A stretch of DNA of 64,000 bases from CAVVAH01 sp963746175. Lineage in GTDB: Bacteria > Actinomycetota > Actinomycetes > JACCUZ01. The stretch lies in the NCBI GenBank assembly GCA_963746175.1, contig CAVVAH010000001.1:1240001-1304000 (forward strand). The letters run 5' to 3'. Positions within the stretch are counted from its first letter, which is position 1. The number at the start of each line of letters is the position of its first letter. The notes below the pieces were generated by a model. The model had not been told where the DNA came from and made no database searches. It saw only the letters and a program-made list of their open reading frames with translations. A program made the translations under genes and the position numbers. This document shows positions 56,794 through 64,000 of the stretch, one piece after another.

Positions 56794-57447
56794 GTGACGC
56801 GCTGCCTCGGACTCGACGGCGCCCGCGGCGGCTGGGTCGGCGCCCTCGTGGCGGACGGCCGGGTCCGCTGGCTGCGCTTCGGCCACGTCACCGAGGCGCT
56901 GGCTCTCGACGTCGAGGTCGTGGGGGTCGACATGCCGGTCGGGCTGCCGGCGACCGGTCGGCGCGAGTGCGACGTGCTCGCCAAGTCCTTCCTCGGGCGG
57001 GCGCACCCGCGGGTGTTCCTGGCGCCGCCCCGCGGCGTCCTGGCGGCCGAGGCCTACCCGGACGCGAACCGGGTGCACCGTGAGCTGACCGGCGGGCTCG
57101 GCCTGTCCGTGCAGACGTGGCACCTGGTGCCCAAGGTGCGGGAGGTGGACGGGGTCGCGGGCGACCCGCGTCTGGTCGAGGTGCACCCCGAGCTGTCCTT
57201 CGCCGAGCTGGGCGGGACGGGCGCGCTGCCGTCCAAGAAGACCGCCGCCGGCCGAGCGCTGCGCATCGAGACGCTGCGCCGATGGCTGCCGGACCTCACC
57301 GCCGACGACGTGCCCGCCGGGGACGACGGGCTGGACGCGCTGGCAGTCGCCTGGTCGGCGCACCGCTGGCTGGCAGGCACGGCGCGCACGATGCCCGACC
57401 CCCCGCGGTACGACGAGCGGGGCCGGCCGATGCGGATCGTGACCTGA
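56794..57447 (+). CDS. DUF429 family protein (predicted RNase H-like nuclease)
   Basis: 217 residues. CLGLDGARGGWVGALV at the start and VVGVDMPVGLPATGRRECD supply the acidic residues of the DUF429 RNase H-like fold; KTAAGRALRIETLRRWLP and DDGLDALAVAWSA are also typical. The biochemical role is not established. GTG 56794 with GGAG 8 nt upstream. It is divergent from rpiB and convergent with the small gene that follows (4-bp gap). Confidence 0.82.
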   Translation: MTRCLGLDGARGGWVGALVADGRVRWLRFGHVTEALALDVEVVGVDMPVGLPATGRRECDVLAKSFLGRAHPRVFLAPPRGVLAAEAYPDANRVHRELTGGLGLSVQTWHLVPKVREVDGVAGDPRLVEVHPELSFAELGGTGALPSKKTAAGRALRIETLRRWLPDLTADDVPAGDDGLDALAVAWSAHRWLAGTARTMPDPPRYDERGRPMRIVT

Positions 57448-57451
57448 CGGG

Positions 57452-57676
57452 TCAGGCCGGGGCGGAACCCTCCGGCTCGAGCACGATCTCGTCGGCGCGC
57501 TGCTCGGGCACCTCGGGCACCGCCGGCACGTCGGTCACGTCAGCGGCGCCGAACGCGCGGTCGTGCGGGTGCTCGGCGTGCCGCAGAGGGGGCACGACGT
57601 AGACGGGGTCGACCCCGACCCATGAACAGCTGTCGACGTCCCAGTAGCCCGGCCGCACGTTGATCACTGACGACAC
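57452..57676 (-). CDS. Hypothetical protein
   Basis: 74 residues starting MSSVINVRPGYWDVDSCSWV, with VDPVYVVPPLRHAEHPHDRA and an acidic C-terminus. No family recognised. GTG 57676 is preceded by GAGAGGT; a GTG three codons in is an alternative. Length, RBS and strand-consistent codon use make it a probable gene. It may be expressed with or after the DsbA-like gene 77 bp upstream. Confidence 0.55.
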   Translation of the reverse strand: MSSVINVRPGYWDVDSCSWVGVDPVYVVPPLRHAEHPHDRAFGAADVTDVPAVPEVPEQRADEIVLEPEGSAPA

Positions 57677-57753
57677 ACCTCTCAGTCCCCGTCGTTGGCG
57701 ACCATCGTGCGCCTCCGAGGGGCCGCGCGTCAGCACATTTCGGCCACCGGTCG

Positions 57754-58398
57754 TCAGTCGAAGATCGGGTCCCGCGTGCGGGTCCGCTTCAGCTCGAAGA
57801 AGCCGTCGGTGCCGGCCACCAGGCGGACGCCGTCCCAGAGCCGGCCGGCGGCCTCGCCGCGCGGGATCGGGGACAGGACCGGCCCGAAGAACGCGACGCC
57901 CTCGACCGAGATGACCGGGGTCCCGACCTCCATGCCCACCTGGTCCATGCCCGCGTGGTGCGAGGCCTTCATCGCCTCGTCGTGCACGTCGGTGGCCATC
58001 GCGTCGGCAAGGGCCGGCGGCAGCCCGACCTCGGCGAGTGCTGCCTCGATCGTCTCGCGGTCCTTCGGCAGCTTCTCGTGGTGGAAGCGGGTGCCGAGCG
58101 CCGTGTAGAGCGGCAGTGCGACCTCGTCGCCGTGCGCCTGCACGGCCGCGGTGACGACCCGCGCCGGACCCCACGCCTCGTCCATCACCTTGCGGTAGTC
58201 CGGCGGCAGGTCGCGGTCCTCGTTGAGGTACGCCAGGGACATCACGTGCCATCGCACGTCGACGTCGCGAACCTGCTCGACCTCCAGCATCCAGCGGGAG
58301 GCGATCCAGGCCCACGGGCAGATCGGGTCGAACCAGAAGTCCGCGCTCGCGGGGACGTTGTCGGACGTTCCGGGCGCGCCAAAGGTACGAGAGGTCAC
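57754..58398 (-). CDS. DsbA-family protein, mycothiol-dependent nitroreductase-like
   Basis: About 214 residues of thioredoxin/DsbA fold with an inserted helical domain. The active site reads FWFDPICPWAWIASRWML, a single-Cys-Pro-Trp-Ala form, as in Rv2466c-type mycothiol-dependent oxidoreductases. GTPVISVEGVAFFGPVLSPI holds the cis-Pro loop. It should act in cytoplasmic redox chemistry with mycothiol. I choose GTG 58398 (MTSRTFGAPG); GTG 58419 gives seven more residues. It is divergent from pepN. Confidence 0.87.
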   Translation of the reverse strand: MTSRTFGAPGTSDNVPASADFWFDPICPWAWIASRWMLEVEQVRDVDVRWHVMSLAYLNEDRDLPPDYRKVMDEAWGPARVVTAAVQAHGDEVALPLYTALGTRFHHEKLPKDRETIEAALAEVGLPPALADAMATDVHDEAMKASHHAGMDQVGMEVGTPVISVEGVAFFGPVLSPIPRGEAAGRLWDGVRLVAGTDGFFELKRTRTRDPIFD

Positions 58399-58500
58399 GA
58401 TCGCGACAACTCTGGGCACAGGGACGGCATTCCCGTGCGGTCGTCGCTGAGGCCGCGTGCGAGGATCTCCCGTCCCCCTCGTGAACGGAAGAGATCAGTC

Positions 58501-61070
58501 GTGCCCAGCGCTGCCGCCCGCATGAACGTGACCCGCGACGAGGCCCAGGCCCGGGCACGGTTGCTCGAGGTGGCGTCGTACGACGTCGAGCTGGACCTCA
58601 CCGTGGGCGACGTCACGTTCGACTCCCTCACGACGGTGCAGTTCACCTGCTCTGAGCCGGGCGCCGCGACCTTCGTCGACCTGCTCGCCGACGAGGTGGC
58701 GCAGATCACGCTGAACGGCCGGTCGCTCGACCCGCGCTCGGTCTACGACGGCGCGCGCATCCACCTCGACGACCTGGCCGCCGACAACGAGCTCACGGTG
58801 CGCGCGACCTGCCGCTACATGCACACCGGCGAGGGGCTGCATCGCTTCGTCGACCCCGTCGACAAGTCCGTGTACCTCTACACCCAGTTCCAGGTCGCGG
58901 ACTCGCGGCGCGTCTTCACGGTGTTCGAGCAGCCCGACCTCAAGGCCACCTTCGCGTTCACGGTCACCGCGCCCGACGACTGGGCAGGTCGTGTCCAACG
59001 AGCCGACGCCGGAGCCGCAGGCGGTCGGCCTGGGCAACGCGACCTGGCGCTTCGCCGCGACGCCGCGCATCTCGTCGTACATCACTGCGCTGGTCGCCGG
59101 CCCGTACCACCGGCTCGACGGCGAGTACCGCGACGGCGACCGGGTCGTGCCGCTGTCGGTGTTCTGCCGCGAGTCGCTGGCGGCGCACCTCGACACCGAC
59201 GTCATCCTCGAGGAGACCCGTCAGGGCTTCGCGTTCTTCGAGGCGATGTTCGACACGCCGTACCCCTTCACCAAGTACGACCAGCTCTTCGTCCCCGAGT
59301 ACAACTCCGGCGCGATGGAGAACGCCGGCTGCGTCACGCTGAACGAGGACTACGTCTTCCGCTCGCGGGTCCCGCAGGTGTCGTACGAGCGACGGTGCAT
59401 CACGATCCTGCACGAGCTCGCCCACATGTGGTTCGGCGACCTCGTGACGATGCGGTGGTGGGACGACCTCTGGCTCAACGAGTCGTTCGCCGAGTGGGTC
59501 AGCACCATGGCCGCCGCGGAGGCCACCTCGTGGACGTCGGCCTGGACGACGTTCGCCAACACCGACAAGACCTGGGCCTACCGCCAGGACCAGCTCCCGT
59601 CGACGCACCCGATCGCGGCCGAGATCAACGACCTCGAGGACGTCGAGGTCAACTTCGACGGCATCACCTACGCCAAGGGCGCCGCGGTCCTCAAGCTGCT
59701 CGCGGCCTGGGTCGGCCGCGACGCCTTCGTCGACGGGCTGCGCGCGTACTTCCGGGCGTTCGCGTGGCAGAACACCACGTTGTCCGACCTGCTGGGCAAG
59801 CTCGAGGAGACTTCCGGCCGCGACCTCAAGGCCTGGTCCGCGGAGTGGCTGGAGACCGCCGGGGTCAACACCCTGCGTGCCGAGTTCGAGACCGACGACG
59901 AGGACCGGTTCACGTCGTTCGCCATCCGCCAGACCGCTCCGGAGGGATGGCCGACCCTGCGGTCGCACCGCCTCGCGATCGGCCTCTACGAACGCACCGG
60001 GGAGGGGCTCGTCCGTACTCACCGGGTCGAGCTCGACGCCGGTGGCGCGTCGACCGAGATCGCCGGACCTGGTTGGTCGGCGGCGGCCGGACCTCGTCCT
60101 GGTCAACGACGACGATCTCACCTATGCCAAGGTGCGGCTCGACGACCGGTCGCTGGAGACGCTGCGCGACTCGATGGGCGAGATCCGCGAGACGCTGCCC
60201 CGCTCGCTGTGCTGGTCGGCTGCGTGGGACATGACCCGTGACGCGGAGATGTCGACGCAGGACTACGTCAGCCTGGTGCTGGCCGGTGTCCGGACCGAGA
60301 CCGACAGCTCGGTCGTGCGGACCGTGCTGCGGCAGGCGGACACCGCTTGCCTGCTGTACTGCGACCCGGCACAGCGCCGCGACGTGCGCAACCAGCTCGC
60401 CGCCGGCCTGACGCAGCTGATGCACGAGGCGATGCCGGGCTGCGACTCGCAGCTGCAGTTCGTCCGTGCGTTCGCCTCGGCCGCGGCCAGCGACGAGCAC
60501 CTCGCCGTGGTCCGCGCTCTGCTCGACGGCACCGAGCAGCTCGGCGAGCTGGTCGTCGACACCGACCTGCGCTGGCACCTGCTCCACCAGCTGGTGGCGA
60601 GCGGCAAGGCGGCGGACGACGAGATCGACCGCGAGCTCGACGCCGACGACACCGCGACGGGTCGCCGGCAGGCCGCGGCAGCCCTCGCCGCCCGGCCCCA
60701 GGCGACGGCCAAGGCCGAGGCCTGGGCGGCGGTCGTCGAGGGCGACGAGCTGCCGAACGCCATCCAGACCGCGGTGATCGGCGGCTTCGCCAACATCGAG
60801 CACCTCGACCTGCTCCGGCCCTACGTCGACGCCTACTTCGACTCGCTCACCCGGGTCTGGGAGGAGCGGACGAACGAGACGGCGCAGACCATCGTCATCG
60901 GCCTCTTCCCCACGCTGCTCGCCGAGCAGGCCACCGTCGACCGCTCCGACGCCTGGCTGGTCGAGCACCGCGACGCCGCGCCGGCCCTGCGCCGGCTCGT
61001 CGGCGAGTCACGGGACGGCGTGGCCCGCGCGATCCGCGCCCAGCAGCTGTCCGCCCGCTCCGCCGGATAG
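58501..61070 (+). CDS. pepN: Aminopeptidase N (two frameshifts)
   Basis: About 855 residues after repair. M1 metallopeptidase with the GAMEN exopeptidase motif (NSGAMENAGCV), the zinc site HELAHMWFGDLVT (HExxH) with the distal Glu in WLNESFAEW, and the catalytic Tyr region. The C-terminal ERAP1-like helical domain follows. It trims N-terminal residues from peptides in the cytoplasm. Breaks near 58984 (DDWQVVSNEP) and 60068 (VGRRRPDLVLVNDDD) are both +1; removing two bases makes the length a multiple of three. Start GTG 58501 after GGAAGAG; ATG 58522 is an alternative. Ends in a region with a large palindrome. Confidence 0.92.
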
Positions 61071-61240
61071 GGCTGCCGTTCGCTGCGCGTCCGCTGTCCC
61101 GCCGTCGTGGCGCGGGGCCCCTCTCCCGCCGTCGGGCTCCTGTCAGAGCGCTTTGGAGGAGGGGCGCGGCCACCCGCCGTGCGCCTGTCTCGGTTCGTGG
61201 ACAATTCCAGGCGGAACTCCGTGCTTCACACGGCTTAGTG

Positions 61241-61274
61241 GTGCTTGTCGTGGCGTGCACGCCACGACAAGCAC
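61241..61274. repeat. 34-bp perfect palindrome with a third half-copy
   Basis: GTGCTTGTCGTGGCGTG is followed directly by its reverse complement. The half-site CCACGACAAGCA recurs at about 61282-61293. As RNA it would fold into a long hairpin and could terminate pepN transcription. Confidence 0.85.
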
Positions 61275-61331
61275 GCTTTCACCACGACAAGCAGCAGGTT
61301 GGATCGTGGTTGTCTCGACAGGCGGACGGGA

Positions 61332-61457
61332 ACCGACGGCGAGCGCCCGGACGGCGCAGCGTCCGCGTCCTTGGCGCTCTTGACCTGATCTGCAGGGACC
61401 GACGGCGAGCGGCGGGAACGGCGCAGCGTCCGCGTCCTTGGCGCTCGTGATCTGACC
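61332..61457. repeat. Two tandem imperfect repeats, period 66 bp
   Basis: The unit begins ACCGACGGCGAGCG and includes ACGGCGCAGCGTCCGCGTCC TTGGCGCTC; copies start at 61332 and 61398 and match over about 60 bp with a few changes. No coding sense is apparent. Confidence 0.75.
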
Positions 61458-61496
61458 GGAGCTGACGAGAATAGAGGAGCCGGACGACCGGAAGCC

Positions 61497-61892
61497 CTAC
61501 TCCGGGGTGTCGGTGTGCAGCGAGCGCGGGACGTGGGCGTGCTCGGCCAGGGCGAGCACGCCGGAGGCGATGCCGCCGGCGAGGTCGCCGGCCTGGAACG
61601 CCGAGGTCATCGTCATCGCGGCGAGGCCGGCAGCCCGGTCGTCGAGCCGCCGCCGTACCTCCGTGCCCGTCACGACCTCGACCCGGCGAGCGCCGGGGTC
61701 GACGGCGACCAGGACGGTGCGGGGCGCCTCGTCGCCGAGCGCGCCGTGCAGCTGCAGCGCCGTGGCCCGGCTGTCGCCCTCGAGCGTCCCGACGTAGACC
61801 GAGACCGGCAGCTGCGACTGCTGCTTCGCGAGCCGGATGGCTCGCACCACGTCGTCCTGCTGACGGGCCGAGAACGCGTCACCAGCGGGCAC
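61497..61892 (-). CDS. DUF5130 domain-containing protein
   Basis: 131 residues from GTG 61892 (GGGGGAGG 8 nt upstream). The TPM-like core shows LPVSVYVGTLEGDSRATALQ, VLVAVDPGARRVEVVTGTE and LDDRAAGLAAMTMTSAFQAG; it ends EHAHVPRSLHTDTPE. DUF5130 proteins are actinobacterial and of unknown role. It overlaps the upstream membrane-protein gene by 14 bp. I checked whether the two are one frameshifted gene, and decided they are separate because each has a normal end and start. Confidence 0.85.
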   Translation of the reverse strand: MPAGDAFSARQQDDVVRAIRLAKQQSQLPVSVYVGTLEGDSRATALQLHGALGDEAPRTVLVAVDPGARRVEVVTGTEVRRRLDDRAAGLAAMTMTSAFQAGDLAGGIASGVLALAEHAHVPRSLHTDTPE

Positions 61893-62247
61893 TTGCGCCA
61901 CCTCCCCCGGCGGTCGCGGTGGCACGGCGCACCGCAGTGTCGGCGTCGTCCGGACCGTTGAACCACACAGGTGCGGCCCACCAGCCCAGCCCCGGCCGGT
62001 AGCGCGGGCCGCGCGCCATCGAGGGAGCCGAGACGAGCACCACGATCGCCACGAAGAGGGCAGCCGGGATGCCGACGAAGAGGAGCAGGGTCTCGAGGAC
62101 GGAGAGCCCGCTGCCGGTCTGCTGGCCGTCGTCGGTGTTCGCCGCATAGCTGGCGGCGTACGCCGGGGTGCCGGCCGCGAGGGTGGTGAGCAGGACGACG
62201 GTCGCGGCAGCCGCGACGGAGGCCGTGCGCAGGAGTCGTGCAGTCAC
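61879..62247 (-). CDS. Membrane protein preceding DUF5130
   Basis: 122 residues: an N-terminal signal-like helix (TASVAAAATVVLLTTLAAG), a second transmembrane helix (LLLFVGIPAALFVAIVVLV), then RGPRYRPGLGWWAAPVWFNG and a Gly-rich end GGGGASARW. This RGPRYRPG...PVWFNGP...GGASA-x-W pattern is found in actinobacterial proteins next to DUF5130. Function unknown. Start GTG 62247; it overlaps DUF5130. Confidence 0.78.
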   Translation of the reverse strand: MTARLLRTASVAAAATVVLLTTLAAGTPAYAASYAANTDDGQQTGSGLSVLETLLLFVGIPAALFVAIVVLVSAPSMARGPRYRPGLGWWAAPVWFNGPDDADTAVRRATATAGGGGASARW

Positions 62248-62260
62248 GGGGTGAACCGTA

Positions 62261-64000
62261 CTAGTCGCGGTCGCCGCAGCGGACCGCGGCGGCCAGCTCG
62301 GCCGCCCGTGCCGAGCCGAGCAGGTCGTCGAGCAGCACCGGCCTGCCGGCACCGTCGCACAGCGGGACCTGCCAGTTGGGGTACTCCCCGTGCGTGCCGG
62401 GCTGGTTCATGGCGCGCAGCTCACCGACGACGTCGGTGAGGGCCACGCCCAGCAGCCGGCTCGGTGTCGCGGCGAGCGCCCGGTGCAGTGCGACGGTCAC
62501 CGCCTCGACGTCTCGCTCCGCCCCGGCCGCCAGCCAGCCGCGCTCCACCAGCAGCGCCAGCCAGCTGGCCCGGTCGGCCTCGTCGACCGCGGTCTCCTCC
62601 GACACCGAGCGGGTGAGCAGCCCCAGGCCGGCGCGGATCCTGATGTGCTCGCCGGCGAGGTAGCCGGCAGTGGGCGGCAGGTCATGGGTGGTGACGGTCG
62701 CCAGGCAGAGCCGACGCCACGTCTCCGGCGGCCTCGGCTGGCCCTGGCCGTCGCGCTCGAACCACAGGATGGAGGTGCCGAGCACCCCGCGGTCGGCGAG
62801 GTAGTCCCGCGCCCATGGCTCCACGGTCCCGAGGTCCTCGCCGACCACCAGGGCGCCGGCCCGCCAGGCCTCCAGCGCCAGGATGCCGACCAGCGCCTCG
62901 TGGTCGAAGCGCACGTAGGTGCCCTCCGCCGCGGTCCGCCCCTCGGGGACCCACCAGAGCCGGAACAGCCCGATGACGTGGTCGACCCGGATGCCGCCCG
63001 CGTGCCGCAGCACCGTGCGCAGCATGTCGCGGTACGGCAGGTAGCCGGCCTCCGCGAGCCGGTCCGGCCGCCACGGCGGCTGCGACCAGTCCTGGCCGAC
63101 CTGGTTGAACGCGTCCGGCGGGGCACCGACCGTCACGCCGCGGGCCATCACGTCCTGCAGCGCCCAGGTGTCCGCGCCGTCCGCGTGTACGCCGACGGCC
63201 AGGTCGTGGACCACGCCCAGGGGCATCCCGGCGGCCCGGGCGCGCGCCTGCGCGTCGCCGAGCTGTTCGTCCACCACCCACTGCAGCCAGCAGTAGAAGT
63301 CGACCCGGTCGGCGAGGTCGGACCGCGCCGCGGCGACGGCGGACGAACCCGGCATCCGCAGGTCCAGGGGCCACTCGCTCCAGACGTCGCCGTGCACCTC
63401 GGCGAGCGCGCACCAGGTCGCGAAGTCGACCAGCCCCGCGCCTTCGCGCGCCAGGAAGCCCTGGTAGTCGGCCTCCCGCGCAGCGCTGCGCGGCACCGAG
63501 TGCACCAGCGTCAGCGCCGACCGCTTCGCCTCCCACACCGCGTCCCGGTCGAGCAGCGCGGACGACGCGCTCGTGGCCCGCTGCAGCAGCGCGGTTCGCT
63601 CGATCTCGGACCGGACCGCGCCCGTCAGGTAGGCGTGCTCCGGCACCCGCTCGACGCGGACGTACAGCGGGCTCACGAACCGCCGGGTCACCGGCAGGTA
63701 CGGGGACGGCTCGACCGGCACGGTCGGCGAGGGCGCGTGCAGCGGGTTGACGAGGACGAAGCCCGCCCCCAGGTCCTGGCCGCACCACTGTGCGAGCTCG
63801 CCGAGGTCGTCGAGGTCGCCGTGGCCCCACGAGCGACGGGACCGCACCGAGTAGAGCTGGGTCATGAGGCCCCACGTCGGCGGCCCGTCGGCCACCTCGG
63901 GCGGCAGCTCCAGCCGGTCCGGCGTCACGACCAGTGGCACCCGCGCCCGTTCGACCTGCTCGTCGCCGACCGAGGCCACCAGCTCGTGCCAGCCCAGCGG
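62261..64000 (-). CDS. malQ: 4-alpha-glucanotransferase, 5' end cut by window edge
   Basis: At least 580 residues of GH77; the N-terminus lies outside the window. Landmarks: TWGLMTQLYSVRSRRSWGHG, FVLVNPLHAPSP, the catalytic-region RVDHVIGLFRLWWVPEG with the nucleophile Asp, and LVVGEDLGTVEPW with the acid/base Glu. It transfers glucan segments in maltose and glycogen metabolism. The end has NQPGTHGEYPNWQVPL, typical of MalQ. The stop is TAG at 62261, 13 bp before the downstream membrane gene. Confidence 0.94.
   Translation of the reverse strand, partial: PLGWHELVASVGDEQVERARVPLVVTPDRLELPPEVADGPPTWGLMTQLYSVRSRRSWGHGDLDDLGELAQWCGQDLGAGFVLVNPLHAPSPTVPVEPSPYLPVTRRFVSPLYVRVERVPEHAYLTGAVRSEIERTALLQRATSASSALLDRDAVWEAKRSALTLVHSVPRSAAREADYQGFLAREGAGLVDFATWCALAEVHGDVWSEWPLDLRMPGSSAVAAARSDLADRVDFYCWLQWVVDEQLGDAQARARAAGMPLGVVHDLAVGVHADGADTWALQDVMARGVTVGAPPDAFNQVGQDWSQPPWRPDRLAEAGYLPYRDMLRTVLRHAGGIRVDHVIGLFRLWWVPEGRTAAEGTYVRFDHEALVGILALEAWRAGALVVGEDLGTVEPWARDYLADRGVLGTSILWFERDGQGQPRPPETWRRLCLATVTTHDLPPTAGYLAGEHIRIRAGLGLLTRSVSEETAVDEADRASWLALLVERGWLAAGAERDVEAVTVALHRALAATPSRLLGVALTDVVGELRAMNQPGTHGEYPNWQVPLCDGAGRPVLLDDLLGSARAAELAAAVRCGDRD

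Larger units (their letters stand above)
61071..61496. other. Intergenic region with palindrome and tandem repeats
   Basis: 426 bp between the convergent ends of pepN and the DUF5130 gene. No coding region is supportable. It contains the 34-bp palindrome at 61241-61274 and two 60-66-bp repeats at 61332-61457. Confidence 0.7.

Noticed and set aside
61497..62247. DUF5130 and its upstream neighbour as one frameshifted gene
   Set aside because: The upstream protein has its own conserved end (GGASA-x-W) and the DUF5130 frame has its own RBS, so they are two overlapping genes.

Overview
This window is chromosomal DNA from a very GC-rich actinobacterium. The gene order points to the Nocardioidaceae (Nocardioides or a close relative), which is an inference from layout and protein style. 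Supporting signs are frequent GTG starts, the clpP1-clpP2 and tig block, a Rne/Rng-family RNase beside rplU-rpmA-obg-proB, the mreBCD-PBP2-rodA block, a DsbA-like protein of the mycothiol-dependent nitroreductase type, DUF5130 and DUF4233 proteins, and an IS481 remnant. Nearly everything is housekeeping. There is no prophage, CRISPR array, rRNA operon or recognisable biosynthetic or defence cluster.

Layout. 1-5.8 kb: end of an acyl-CoA synthetase gene, an MFS exporter and a MOSC protein translationally coupled to lepA, then a phosphotransferase. 5.9-8.2 kb: a secreted zinc metallopeptidase broken by about ten frame changes. 8.5-18.2 kb: rpsT, holA, comEC-comEA, degV, leuS with a leucine-rich leader peptide and attenuator-like terminator, and a GGDEF protein. 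18.4-21.9 kb: a two-component system followed by small secreted or membrane proteins. 21.9-23.8 kb: a degraded accessory island (IS481 transposase remnant, ECF-sigma tail fragments, 40/44-bp direct repeats) next to tRNA-Ala. 24-31 kb: phosphatase, rsfS, LCP/LytR_C protein, nadD, proB, obg, rpmA, rplU. 31-37.5 kb: rne/rng, the TIGR03936/TIGR03960 pair with a 2H-phosphoesterase-like gene between them. 37.5-43.5 kb: the cell-elongation block. 43.8-48.6 kb: ndk, DUF4233, folC, and a divergent valS of the archaeal-like type. 48.7-53.3 kb: a coiled-coil membrane protein, clpX, clpP2, clpP1, tig. 53.4-64 kb: tRNA-Pro, tRNA-Gly, a SpoIIE phosphatase, an Eis-like acetyltransferase, rpiB, a DUF429 protein, a DsbA-like protein, pepN, DUF5130 and a 4-alpha-glucanotransferase running off the end.

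A striking property is the number of reading-frame breaks inside otherwise well-conserved genes, including ones expected to be essential or important (nadD, proB, ndk, tig, pepN). About 23 of 26 breaks that I could place behave as +1 insertions and two of these are exact 7-bp tandem duplications. I read this mainly as an insertion-biased sequencing or assembly problem, so most of these genes are probably intact in the organism. The protease and the histidine kinase, with ten and five breaks, could be true pseudogenes.

I did not find a convincing undescribed multi-gene system. The most interesting local signal is the leuS leader: a probably leaderless 11-residue peptide with three consecutive Leu codons, a 10-bp hairpin overlapping its stop codon, and a terminator ending just before the leuS start.
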